64,000 nucleotides of DNA, from contig NW_004440189.1 of assembly GCF_000330505.1 (NCBI RefSeq), forward strand, positions 296,609 to 360,608, given 5' to 3'. A model generated the notes under the pieces. The model was not told where the DNA came from. It ran no database searches and worked only from the letters and a program-made list of their open reading frames with translations. This stretch comes from Entamoeba invadens IP1 (taxonomy: Eukaryota > Evosea > Mastigamoebida > Endamoebidae). Positions 29,618 to 40,500 of the stretch are shown piece by piece (position 1 is the stretch's first letter; the number at the start of each line of letters is the position of its first letter). The translations under genes were made by a program, and so were the position numbers.

Positions 29618-29794
29618 ATGGGCGATATCACACTCGGCTGTCTCCTCCTTTGCGTTCTCTCGTTCTTCTTGCCACCATTGGCCGTCTTCTTCAAGGTCGC
29701 TTGTGGTCTCCATTTCTGGATCAACATCATCCTCACTATATTCTTCTGGGTCCCGGGAGTATTGCATGCCTTATATGTAGTAGTCGCCCTTTAA
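29618..29794 (+). CDS. PMP3 / UPF0057 small membrane proteolipid
   Basis: The 58-residue protein MGDITLGCLLLCVLSFFLPPLAVFF...LHFWINIILTIFFWVPGVLHALYVVV has the full Pmp3 signature. It has two membrane helices, the FLPPLAVF loop motif, NIxLTxxxxxPGxxHA in the second half, and the usual length of 50-60. The family sits in the plasma membrane and influences membrane potential and cation tolerance. The open frame extends 13 codons upstream, but the family starts at this ATG, which also follows the GAACT element. Confidence 0.95.
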   Translation: MGDITLGCLLLCVLSFFLPPLAVFFKVACGLHFWINIILTIFFWVPGVLHALYVVVAL

Positions 29795-30121
29795 AGCAAC
29801 CCTCAATGATTTAATTTCATGGTTCGTGAGTTTATTTTATTCATTTATTATGCGATTGGGACGAATAAACTATATAAAGTCGGATTTTTAATTAACGATG
29901 GAAAAAATTAACTATATATTTAGTTTTTTAATTATAATAAATAGCTTTTTTTTCTTTTTTTTTCGAAATATTATTTTTTTTGTTTTATTTTTAAATTATT
30001 TTACTTTTTAACCACATTATACATCCAAAAAAAGAAAGCAAGAAATGTGGAGTTTGTAATTTTTTCTCTGGTTAATTTCCGAGTCATATCAACACAACCG
30101 GCAAACCATTTAATACAGTCT

Positions 30122-30310
30122 GTCTTTTAACGTTATCTGGTCTCAAACGTTATCTGGTGCCTTTTGGACAATAAAAAATGGAATAATTCGGGGAGCAGTC
30201 CCAAAAATCCATCGCAATTGTTTCGGGTTTTTTCACGCTTTACCTAATGCCTGATGTTTAGACAAAAATGAAGCTATTTTTTGTCCACCAGATAACGTTG
30301 AAAGACTGAC
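30122..30310. repeat. Short inverted-repeat element with AACGTTATCTGGT arms
   Basis: AACGTTATCTGG occurs twice on the left (30129-30140 and 30146-30157) and once inverted on the right (CCAGATAACGTT at 30288-30299). The similarity extends on both sides: GTCT-C-TTTTAACG against GTCTTTCAACG, and TGG..GGACAA-AAAAAAT. This suggests a decayed MITE of about 190 bases. No clear target duplication is seen. Confidence 0.5.
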
Positions 30311-30752
30311 TCTTCAGTTAATTACAGAAGTGTCATTGTTATAAGGCGATTAATAGGTGAAACCGATTGATTTGAAAAGCAAAGAAAACGACTGACAACC
30401 AGCATTTCTTTGAGAATGTCAAATGGTAAAAATTAATAAGAAATTTACTATTTATTTATGGTTTTTAATTAGCGATGGTCGATACTATATATTATAATAT
30501 AAAAAAACTAATATAGTAAATTTCCTTGTTGTATTTTTGGAATATCATTAATTAGAAATCAGACTTTATACTTTTATAAATAAACGATTTAATAGTTATT
30601 TATTATTTATATAATATTAAATAGTTATTTATTTACTACTCTCTCAATTGTTATTGTTAAAACAGTTTCTAATAAAAATAATAATAAATATATCATTCAT
30701 TATTACTAATATAATTATATTAGTGATTATATTAATAATAATATATTATTAT

Positions 30753-31564
30753 TATAGTCGGGTGATAAAGGGGGTTAATTTGGGACAGAAGTAGTTAATT
30801 TGAGTAAAAAACTATAAAATATAATTTATTTAACCATAAAAGTATTAGAAGGGTTTTTTCAATTAACTACTTTGAAAATAATAAAAGAAAACCATAACTT
30901 TCTATTTTTGATATTTTTCAATCTTTGAAAACAATGGAAGAAGAAGAGAAAGGAACCCTTGATGAAATAACCACAGGCAATCAACATAAAAAAGCAATTC
31001 AAATACAAGAAACCAGTTTAAAAACTGTATTTCAATATATATTCACGATGTATATGGTTAAAATGCCAGAGTTTAATGAATTAACAACAGTGTCAATTTT
31101 TGAAAGTGTCAGGGAATCACTGAAAAATCATCATTTGTTATTTCAATCTTTCAATCTTTCGTTGTTGAACCATTTCCATTGAGAAAAGATAAGAGAAAGA
31201 CCATTTTAACATAAAAACAATTGGAGTTGAAAAAGAGCAGAAAAGAAATGAAACAAAGGAAAAAACAAAGGAAAAATTCTTTAACAAAACAAGTTTCAGA
31301 CAAACCATAAAAAGTGCTGCGTTTTAGACTTCCACATTTTTTAAGTGAACAAATTGAGGTGTTTTTGTTTATTTTTGAAATAGAAATTTATAATTATTCA
31401 ATTTATAATCATTTTAAATAAAAAACGATAATTTATATTATTATTTTAATTTTATGTTTATTTTGACCTTTAAATAGATTTTTTAAAAATTATAGTTTCA
31501 AAATTATATTTATCAAAATTAACTACCTTTGTCCCTTTTTAATGCCATTTATCCCCCGACTATA
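30753..31564. mobile_element. TIR element of about 800 bp, likely non-autonomous Tc1/mariner-like
   Basis: The ends are inverted repeats of about 50 bases. On the left, TATAGTCGGGTGATAAAG runs to GTAGTTAATTTGA. On the right, the complement of TATAGTCGGGGGATAAAT runs to GTAGTTAATTTTGA. Both ends are flanked by TA, which fits a TA target duplication of the mariner type. Inside, an 82-codon frame (30934-31182, MEEEEKGTLDEITTGN..) has no recognised family. It could be a captured or relic reading frame. The element is too short to encode a transposase. Confidence 0.65.
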
Positions 31565-31719
31565 GATAATATTATAACATTGATATAATTATAACTAAAT
31601 TTTTTATATTTAAACCAAATTCAAAGGTATTTATTAATACTAGAAGTTTACTATTTAGAATAACATTCAAAACAAATGGTGCCGAAAATTTGATGTGATC
31701 TTTTTAAAAATAATTTTTT

Positions 31720-32465
31720 ATGGCTGGGCAGGTCACTCTCAAAATTCTTGTCCTCGGAGATAGCTTTGTCGGAAAGACAAGTTTGATCAACCAATTTGTT
31801 AACCGGAAATATTCATGCGACTATAAATCGACGGTTGGCGTCGATCTCTCCACTCGACAAATTTCTATTGAAGACAAAATGGTGTGTTTAAATGTGTGGG
31901 ACCCAAGCGGTACTGAGCGTTTTCGTTGTGTAAGCGACAACTTTTTCAGAGGGACTGACGGGTGTATTTTAGTCTGTTCTCTCACTTCGAAAGAATCATT
32001 TGAAGACCTCGCGAGTTGGAAAGATGAAATAGTCCAACGTACGTCCTCCTCGATACCCTTTGTAGCTGTTGCGAATAAGTCCGATGTTGATGAGATGGAA
32101 TGGCAATTGACAACAACTCGTTTTGAGTCGTGGTGTGACCTCAACAACTTCCCTCACTTTTTAGTGAGTGCAAAAGATGCCACCAACGTCGAAAATGCGT
32201 TTGTTGAACTTTCCAAAACTGCGATGAATGCGACAAAGATCGACCCAACAATGTTTGTTTTCTATTCAACTCTCCTTACAAATGTGATGGTGTTATTATA
32301 ATGAATATTTACGAATCAATATTTAATGGTAATGTTCAATTTATTAATTAAATTAATCAATTACTTTTGTTCTATTAAAATTAACTGAATTGATGAAATA
32401 GGGTTGTTTCCACAATCGATTTAAATCCAACCGAACAACAACAACACGACAAGAAATGCTGTTAA
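31720..32465 (+). CDS. Rab-family GTPase, two exons, CC tail on exon 2
   Basis: Exon 1 (31720-32252) carries the GTPase fold. It shows G1 GDSFVGKTSL near residue 13, switch I KYSCDYKSTVGVDL, G3 WDPSGTERF, G4 NKSD and G5 SAKD. Reading on without splicing would end FVFYSTLLTNVMVLL with no prenylation site. A GTTTGT donor at 32253 and a TAG acceptor at 32399-32401 join exon 2 (32402-32465), giving VVSTIDLNPTEQQQHDKKCC. The 198-residue product then ends in the double cysteine that Rab prenyl transferase needs. It would act on endomembranes in vesicle targeting. G3 reads DPSGT rather than DTAGQ, so the catalytic Gln is Thr and intrinsic hydrolysis may be slow. The Rab subclass is not assigned. Confidence 0.9.
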
Positions 32466-32498
32466 ATTATAATACTTCATCACACTCTTCATAAGTTA

Positions 32499-33437
32499 CT
32501 AGAAAACATCAAGGAAGTAATCAAGACCTTGGCCAAGTTCCCATATACTAATACTATAATTATATAATTCTGCGTAGTCTATTCGTTTTTTCAAGTAGAG
32601 CAGCGTCGGGTAATTCACTACACAATCTTGTGATATAAACGTGTGTTCCTCCTCTTCGTCGTGCCACTTGATCTGTCCATAAGACATCTTCAGCCAATCA
32701 AAATACGACTTTCTGTCGACGACGACTTTCCCTCTTCCATTACAAAAGGCATATCCATAGAAGTTAATGCCAATAGCGAATTGAGGTCCTTTTGCGCCAA
32801 GTGATTTCATTGCTTTGTCAATAAAGTCGATTGGCGCATTAAAAGTGTTTTTGTTCTGATTTGGATTGAAGTAGTCGTACGTCATCACGACGTACATCTT
32901 CACGTATTTCTTTGTAGCTTCAACTTCCTTATAAGTAAAATATGAGAATGGGTGGACTGCAATGATAATATCAAGCCCGTCAAGTTCTTTAAATAACAAA
33001 ATGAGTTGGTCTGTTGCTTGTTTTCTGAAATGGGAATAAATAGAAAACACACCATCAACAACTAATCCTTTATAATTGTGTGCTTTGCAATGCTCTTTTA
33101 TTAGTTTGCCAACAACATCAAGCGGTTGTTCAACTGATTCAAATGAATAACGCGGATACCCATCGATTTTAAGTTCATCATCTCCTCTTATTTTGTAATG
33201 CCCATCAATAAATGATACAGTATATAGGACAGGAGAAGCAATGTCAATTTTGTGCTTATTCTTCTCAAGTGCACTAAGACCATGAAGATTCCATGGTGTG
33301 ACAAACCCTAATAAAGTGTTCTTAAAATGCTTTGGTGTTGTCTCTGTTATGTTGTATGATAAAATCTCTTCTTTATTTAACGACTTTTTGAGAAGTGGGT
33401 GAGATAATACCTGAAATAATAGATAAAATAGAATCAT
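32499..33437 (-). CDS. CHID1-like GH18 family protein (chitinase-domain protein)
   Basis: The 312-residue protein has a short signal peptide (MILFYLLFQVLS). It shows the CHID1/SI-CLP pattern: LLGFVTPWNLHGLSALEKNKHKIDIASPVLY, YKGLVVDGVFS, DIIIAVHPFSY, YVVMTYDYFNPNQN, and FAIGINFYGYAF. The fold is a GH18 TIM barrel in the secretory pathway. The usual DGxDxDxE catalytic motif is absent (the strand reads VVDGVFSIY), as in CHID1. It is therefore more likely a carbohydrate-binding or inactive protein than a chitinase. The family is about 390 residues in animals, so this is a compact version. A GAACT element (minus strand, 33452-33456) lies about 14 bases before the ATG. Confidence 0.85.
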   Translation of the reverse strand: MILFYLLFQVLSHPLLKKSLNKEEILSYNITETTPKHFKNTLLGFVTPWNLHGLSALEKNKHKIDIASPVLYTVSFIDGHYKIRGDDELKIDGYPRYSFESVEQPLDVVGKLIKEHCKAHNYKGLVVDGVFSIYSHFRKQATDQLILLFKELDGLDIIIAVHPFSYFTYKEVEATKKYVKMYVVMTYDYFNPNQNKNTFNAPIDFIDKAMKSLGAKGPQFAIGINFYGYAFCNGRGKVVVDRKSYFDWLKMSYGQIKWHDEEEEHTFISQDCVVNYPTLLYLKKRIDYAELYNYSISIWELGQGLDYFLDVF

Positions 33438-33836
33438 TCAGTAAATTTTTAAGTTCTTCTGTTTTGAGGTTTTAATTATAAGTTCTCTTTTTTAAAGTTC
33501 GGTTTGGCTATTTTTAACATTTTTTTCTTTTTCTAGATTTAAAAAACAAATTCTAAAATATAGTTTTTTATAGTAGAAATTGGAATACAAAATTTACTTA
33601 TACAAAAAACATTTTTGAAAAAACCGAGTTTTTTCCTCATAAACGATTTTGATGTCATTATTTGTTTAAATCAATCGGATTGAAGGAGATTGTATAAGTA
33701 TTCAAGATGATAAAATGACAATGTTACTGGAATGGGACAACTGATAAGAGCGAAAAAATGTTCGAAAAATTAAGACACATCAAAACGAGACTCTTGCCAA
33801 AACCCAAAAAAGAACTCAAAAATTTAAAAGACTAAA
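33438..33836. other. Divergent promoter region, nothing else recognised
   Basis: About 400 AT-rich bases lie between the CHID1-like gene (minus) and the SNARE gene (plus). It includes a GAACT element reading to the left at 33452-33456. No repeat or RNA gene is apparent. Confidence 0.5.
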
Positions 33837-34814
33837 ATGAGTAATATATCTATCGGATTTTCTCGAGACTGGACGACAGAATTTTTCGACCAGCGGGTTG
33901 CGTTCTTGGGGACAACAATAGTTGACCTTCAATCACAAGTCGTTCCACTGAACGACCAGCCACAGTGGTCGACTGTGGTCGACCAACTCAAATCGCAAAT
34001 CGCAGAATGCGACTTAAAAAGTTTGTTGCTTCCGTTTTTGTAACAAAAACTAATTTCTAACAAATAGTGGAAGAGCTTGGAAGACTTCAAAAACGATACT
34101 TGTCAATCGATCTTGATGATTATGAACAAATTGGTAGGGACGTTGATGCTAAGACCAACGAAGTCAAATCCGTTTGTTTTTAAACAACATACGAAACAAA
34201 ATTCCTCACAAATAGATGTTGAGAAAAATGCAAAATGGCGTCACACAATTTGCGCGATTTAAAGAGATTGACAATCCCACTGTCATCCAAAACGTTCAAA
34301 TTAATCTTGCAGACGACGTCAACACGGTTGCAGAAAAGTTTAAACGACAAAACAAAGACTATCTCCTCAGTTTGTATTTATGACATATAGAAAACAAATT
34401 CTCTAACAAATAGAACTGAAACAACGAACTAAAAAGTTTGACGATTGTTTTTCGAATGGGGAGGATGAGGGAGTTTATTCATTTGGATTTGATGAAAAAC
34501 AGGTTGGCATGCTGACGGAGTCGGAAGAGCTGGTGAATAGTCGAGTTGAGGAGATAAAAAAGATTGCTAAAACGGTTCAAGAACTTGCTGAAATGACAAG
34601 GGAACTCAACTCATTGGTTCATGAACAGGGCACCATTGTCGATCGTATTGATTACAATATTCAGCACACCGAAAAACACGTCGCAAAAGCGGTGCAGGAG
34701 ATCAAACAGGCCGAAAAATACCAAAAAGCAACAAGAGTCAAAATCATTGTTTTGATCCTTTTGTTGCTCATTGTGGGAGGTGTGATTGTCCTCGTGCTGA
34801 AGGTTGCCCTGTAA
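33837..34814 (+). CDS. Qa-SNARE, syntaxin 16/Tlg2-like, four exons
   Basis: Exons 33837-34020, 34068-34171, 34216-34369 and 34414-34814 join to 280 residues. The three introns are 47, 44 and 44 bases, all starting GTTTGT and ending CAAATAG. The N-terminal part is helical (Habc-like). The SNARE helix near 180-245 reads ELAEMTRELNSLVHEQGTIVDRIDYNIQHTEKHV, with the zero-layer Gln of VHEQGTIVDRIDYN, closest to the syntaxin 16/Tlg2 block. A C-terminal anchor follows (IIVLILLLLIVGGVIVLVLKV). It would drive fusion at the trans-Golgi or endosome. Only the last exon looks like a gene if introns are ignored. Confidence 0.93.
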
Positions 34815-34900
34815 ACCCAATTGCACTTTTTAATTTTAGTTGTGTTGTTCTAAAGTTTTGTAACAAACATAATAAAACGATACAAAACTTTGAATAAGCC

Positions 34901-35848
34901 TCAGAGTGTGGGGAATATATGTTTACTTTCTTTGATCATCAACTGGACAACATCAAACATTCGTTTGTCTGTAGGTTTAATTGTGTCCCATGAAAGCGCA
35001 AGAGTAAAATATGAAGAGAGAGATTGTGTTGTGTGGTTCACTGAGTTTTCCGATAGTGTATTGAGTGACTGGAAAAATGCAGCAAGCAGCGCGCAAACCT
35101 CTTTCTCTATTGAGGAGAAGTAAATTTTGAGTTCTTGTATTTGTTCTGATTGTTCGTGTTTGAGAACGTCGAATAAGTCCTGTGTTTGTTGTATTAAAGG
35201 AGATGGAAGTGCTCTAAAGTAGTATTTTAGTAATTGGAAAGACAGTGAAAACGACGGGGGAGTTTTCAGTGAGTTGTTGTTAATAGCATTAATAGTGTCG
35301 AACAATTCATTACTTTCTGTTTCCAGATAAAAAGGTGCCTCGGTAGTACTCAAAACATCTAAACAAGTTTTGACAAAAGGAGGAAAAAGATGATGTGTTT
35401 TGATGTGATAGTCGTAAAGTGGACACAGAAAGACTTTTTGTGCATTAGTTGATGTCAAATATTCTTGAAACTTTTGGAGAAAAATCGACTTATTATCTTT
35501 GGACTTAAATATAATTTCCAAAATCTTTTTGGAAAAAGGCTTTGTCTCAACCAACATAACGCTTTTCGAATCGACGTCCTTTGGAGAGTTAAGCTCAAGA
35601 GAAAGGTAAATCATTTTGAAAAAAAGTGCTTGCGCATCTTCCGAAGATGACCAAAATTTTCCGTCTTTCTTTGGGCATTTTGTCAGCGCAACATCTGACT
35701 CTGTAATGTATATATTGTAACATGGAACTGTTGGAGGATTGTCTGTAAATGTCGGGTAAGAAAAATCGTATTGTGTTGTTGTGTATTCAACTCTGAATTG
35801 TTTTAGTGAGATTTTCGCAATAGGGGAGCTGTTTAGAAATGATTGCAT
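34901..35848 (-). CDS. RhoGAP-domain-like protein, arginine finger not visible
   Basis: The 315-residue protein has a C-terminal half with RhoGAP order: FPPFVKTCLDVLS, then SFSLSFQLLKYYFRALPSPLIQ, then LLAAFFQSLNTLSENSVNHTTQSLSSYFTLALSW. This resembles the helices around the GAP groove. The position of the catalytic arginine (FRxSG) reads FYLETES, so GTPase activation is doubtful. The N-terminal half (ITESDVALTKCPKKDGKFWSS..) may be a PH-like or unrelated domain. The first ATG is at 35848; the frame is open slightly further through a TTG. The family call is moderate because the similarity is patchy. Confidence 0.55.
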   Translation of the reverse strand: MQSFLNSSPIAKISLKQFRVEYTTTQYDFSYPTFTDNPPTVPCYNIYITESDVALTKCPKKDGKFWSSSEDAQALFFKMIYLSLELNSPKDVDSKSVMLVETKPFSKKILEIIFKSKDNKSIFLQKFQEYLTSTNAQKVFLCPLYDYHIKTHHLFPPFVKTCLDVLSTTEAPFYLETESNELFDTINAINNNSLKTPPSFSLSFQLLKYYFRALPSPLIQQTQDLFDVLKHEQSEQIQELKIYFSSIEKEVCALLAAFFQSLNTLSENSVNHTTQSLSSYFTLALSWDTIKPTDKRMFDVVQLMIKESKHIFPTL

Positions 35849-37515
35849 CTGATTTTTCAATTTGGTGTAACAAGAAAAAGTTATCCAAGTTTTGTGACAT
35901 TCGGAAGATAAATGTTTTTTTGAACAAAACTTTGTTGTTTCTTTATTATACTAATCACATTAGTTAAAAAACTAACATATGATAAAAAAGGGAATATTAA
36001 AAAAATAAATTGATATTAAAATATTTTATTTGTTAATAATTCAGGTAATTATAATTACTTAAAAACTACATATTTATTAAAATTATTAATAAATTGATAC
36101 AAAATAATATAAAAAAGTTAGTTTTTCTTTAATTATTGGTAGTATATCTGTATTAACTCATTTCTTAACTTGTTATTTATTAGCTTATTATTTATAATAT
36201 ATCAATTGTAGTTTGATATTAAAATAACTTATTAATAATAATAATTGGTTATTTTTATTTTCTATATTATTTAAATATTTTTTTTCCAATTTGCAGTCCA
36301 CATTTTTTGTTTTTTTTACAGTAGGAGGAAATATGGGGATGCTAGAAAAAGGAGGATGCTCGTAACTATTGGTTTATTTTAATTGAAAAATAATAAAATT
36401 ACTATTTATTTTAATATAAATTATTAATCAAAGAATTAATAAAATGACAAAACCAAAATAAATTTATATTAATTATTTATTATTAATAATATTAAATTGA
36501 TTAATATTTAGATTAGCAGCCCTTTTTTTTCAGCATCCCACTTTTTTCGTTAACTGTATAATAATATTTTTATTTTAATTTTTTTTGAATTTTTGAATTT
36601 TTAATTGTTTTTTAGTATTTTTAAAGTTGATTACTTAAATTCAAAAATAACTTTTCTAATCAAAAACACTTTATTATAAATTTAGAAAAATAGATTAAAA
36701 ACGTCATTTTTTCCAATCAACTTCGATGTGAAGTATTTATATATTTATAATTTTAGTTTAAAATTTTTTAGACGGTTTGATCAAAAAAGTTGTTTATTAT
36801 TGTATTGGCAAAACCTGAATACGACAAATAACAAACAACACTAAGCCCGATCTATCACATGTATTTACTGGAATAATTTCTCAACATTAAAAATATAACA
36901 TTCTATCATCGGTTCAACAAAAACAAACTTTTTTTCTTGATAAAATACGATAAAATACACTAAAATAATTTGCTTTTTTTAATGAGCGGCGTTTGATCAT
37001 TTTTGGTATTATTTGATGTAATAATTTCGTTACAAATACAAACAATTGAATAAAAGGCTATATTATCCTTAATTTACGGGAGAATTTCTTAATGAAAAAG
37101 GGTTTTAAAATGGTAATTGATTGGTTGTCTTTTTTTCTTATTTTTATTAGTTATTGGAATTGACTGATCTTGTTATTATACCACTGATTTGTCTTTTCTT
37201 ATGTAATATTACCGGCAAAATCAGTTTCAATGGAAACAATCACAAATAATGAAAGAAAAACGAATAACGAAAAACACCCATTATGTAGATTCATTTAGGT
37301 GCAAAATACTTTTTATTATACTTTTATAATGAAAGTGGACAGTTGTATTTTCCAAAAATACCTTTTTTCTCTATAAATACATTCGAAATTAGTAAAGACC
37401 CACAACAAACAAATCGATTTGTACAGCAAAAGTTATACACAAAACGGGAAGTATAACTTTCATTAAATTTTTATCATTGTGGAAAAAAAGAAATTCAAAC
37501 TGAAAAGTATTTTTT
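35849..37515. other. 1.7-kb AT-rich intergenic region between divergent genes
   Basis: It separates the RhoGAP-like gene (minus) from the transmembrane kinase (plus). An imperfect inverted repeat (36336-36360 with 36515-36539, 19 of 25 positions pairing) begins GGGATGCT on both arms and may bound a decayed element. A TATA-like CTATAAATAC lies near 37372. Nothing else is supported. Confidence 0.5.
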
Positions 37516-40500
37516 ATGTTCACTTTGGAACTTGGCCAATTCGTTTGGGCTTCGTTCAATTTTTTGATGATCTTGTTGACTGCGTTTTCTGTTTCTTCAA
37601 CGTTGACAAACCACATTCCCTCGTCTTCGTCAAATTGTTTAATCAATGGATGTTTGTCGGAGTGTATTTCTACAAACGAATGTACCCAATGCAAAGAACC
37701 AGCCTATGCCTTCGATTGTCATAGTTGTGGTGATGGGTTTTATATGGACGGATTTATGAATTGTGTCGCTTATTCCGCCTCAGACATCAATAGTTGCAAC
37801 GACTCAATCAACGACATCACTATCACCACACCCAGAAATTTGGTTTTAAACGCATCACAATCGACCGCAATGGAAGTAATAGTTTTGCTTCAGGACTTTA
37901 GACTCACGCGGGACGACTGTTTTGCAGTTGTCGATCCCTCAAACCCATATACTAATGGCATTTGGTTTTCGTTGGATGTTGAAGATGAGGGGTATTACGT
38001 CTTTGAAACCGACAATGTATACACATTACCACTTATTAATTATTATCATGCACAACAATTGCACACTGGGTATGATTCAAGTCTCTCGATCACGAATTAC
38101 TGTCAAAAGGATGCGACATTGGAGCCTTCATTGTGTTATGGTGAGAATAGTGCATTAGATGACTATGTACTCTCTGCTTCATTGATACTCAAAATGAACA
38201 CCGGAAAGTATTTCCTTCAACTCTTTGGATCGTTTGGGAATATGCCTGATGGTGACGTCAAATTGTATATTCGGAAAATTGTCCACCCGTGTAGTACTCG
38301 CTACATCCAATTGAACTGGAACGACATCTCAAAAACGCCGATTAAGTATGATATTGGGCACAACTCATTTGTTAAAAGTTCATCGATTTGTGTGCTTCGA
38401 CAAGAACTGGGGACTTGGTTTTTTCTTAATGGGACAAATAACACGTTGTATATCACAACTTTGGAAGACGGCAATTTGAGCGTTAACACTTTTATACATT
38501 TAGTGGAAGTCGAGAACACTGTTGATCCACAAAACGTCGATTGCGACAAATTACCAGCAAAGTGCAAACAACTTTCGGACCCAGGGAAAGAGGTCCATGC
38601 GTCAATGGTTGCGTCTTTAAACCCTAACAAAAATTACTTCATTTTTGTGTCCTCGATGGTGCACCATCCCTTTCCCGTTTATTTTTCAACGATTTGTCAC
38701 GACAACTGCGTCCATGGAATAGCATGTTCGACTAATGAGAAAGGGTGTGTCTGTAACACGGGATATATCAAAAGGGATGGGGTCTGCACTTTATGTGGGA
38801 ATGGGGTGGTCGACGTTGGAGAGGAGTGCGATATATCAAATTCCGATGATGACTATTTCTGCGACATATCGACGTGTTTCTGCAAATACCCAACAAAGCC
38901 GGTGAAGATCAATAACGTTACAAAATGTGCGTTGTTGACGTGTGGGAATAATCGAGTTGATGACTATGAAGAGTGTGATGGAGGTGTTGGGTGTTTGTTT
39001 TGTCATTGTGTTGCTGGCTATCTTCCTTATGCATCCCCTAGAAGAGGGTGTTTGCGTGAGACGTGTGGTAATAAGCATTTGGATGAAGGAGAAGAGGTTT
39101 GTTATTCTTAATAAGAACACCACATACTCACAAGAAGTGTGACAGTGATATAGGGAGTGGATGTGTTGAATGTGAATGTCAACCTGGATGGTATGCGACG
39201 AGTTTAGAAACATGTAGGACGTACTCTACGGGCCATTTAACGTTATATATACTTGTTCCTGGTGTGTTGTTATACACACTGTTATATATAATAGTGTTGA
39301 TTGTTGGATGGTCTGAGCACAAACGACTTCTAACGAAACTGCGATTTGAATACAATGAACAGATGAACGTCTTTGTGAATTGTATTGTGCCGTTTGAACC
39401 GGCATTTTGCTACCCGTTGAATATCCCCAATGAATTTTTTAATATCCAACCGACAGAAATCAATTTGTCTGATGAATACTCGTCGCCGGAAGTCGATAAG
39501 ATCGAAGAGACGCAGTGTGTCATTACAAATTATTCTGAAACGGAAAGTATGAGTTTCTTATTCCACGCGATTTCAAACAAAAAGTATGACATCCGGTTCA
39601 CCCCCTTTCGTGGGGTCATTCGCCCGAAAAGCGAAAAGGACGTGAAAATTGAAATAATAGTGCACTGCACCACTATAGCACATGAAGATGTCAATGTCAC
39701 AGTGCATTATTCTCATTTCAAGAAGTTGATGAAAGGGGAGTTACAAAAGCAGAAGAAAGTGCCTCATAAAGTCGCGAAGTCTGACATGCGTTCGAGTAAA
39801 TCGGCGAAGTATATGAAGAGTTCATATTCCACTGGGTCGTTACAGAACACTGCATCATCAGAGGAGAATAGACCCGACTATACCAAAGCTAAAAAGTTCA
39901 GTACGAGTCTCTCGTTCATCATTCGGAGTCGACTCTCTCCTAAACTTGATTTGGGAGAAATCCATTTAGATCAGTCACCGATTGGACAAGGAAGTTTTGG
40001 AATAGTGTACCATGGCGTTTACAGAAAGCAGGATGTAGCAGTCAAAGTCCTCAAAACGGACATCTGTAACATCAAAGAATTAACACCGAAATTTCAAGAA
40101 GAAGTTGCATTACTCGAGAAATTGCGGTCACAGTATATAGTCTCCTTTATTGGTGTCTGTGTTGATGATGAATCGATTTGCGTTGTTATGGAATACTGCC
40201 CGATGGGGTCTTTGAAAACATATTTGAGGTCGGTCCCAACAAAACCATTACTCCGTCTTAGGTTTTGTCAGGACGTTGCACGTGGGATGTTATACCTCCA
40301 CGACAATAATGTCATCCATCGGGATTTAAAGCCCGACAATTGTTTGGTGATCTCCGAGAATCCTAATGAGGGTGTAGTGGTCAAAGTCACTGATTTTGGG
40401 ACGTCAAAAAATATCATAGAAACGGCTAATTTGGTCGATGGCAATGATGTTGGAACCCCTATGTTTATGCCCCCCGAGTTACGATTGGACGGCGTTATTA

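Larger units (their letters stand above)
29795..31719. other. 1.9-kb gene-poor region holding transposon remnants
   Basis: No conserved gene was found between PMP3 and the Rab gene. The region contains an inverted-repeat segment at 30122-30310 and a larger TIR-bounded element at 30753-31564, described separately. The rest is very AT-rich. Confidence 0.6.

Noticed and set aside
34890..35123. Plus-strand 77-codon frame antisense to the RhoGAP-like gene
   Set aside because: Shadow frame with no homology-like pattern; the longer opposite frame is more protein-like.
37389..37694. Minus-strand 101-codon frame over the start of the transmembrane kinase
   Set aside because: It looks protein-like but is antisense to the Cys-rich kinase ectodomain, whose CxxC pattern is clearly real; no independent motif.
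39097..39137. Frameshift or pseudogene in the transmembrane kinase
   Set aside because: A standard 41-base intron joins the two frames and restores a third CGN..EECD repeat.
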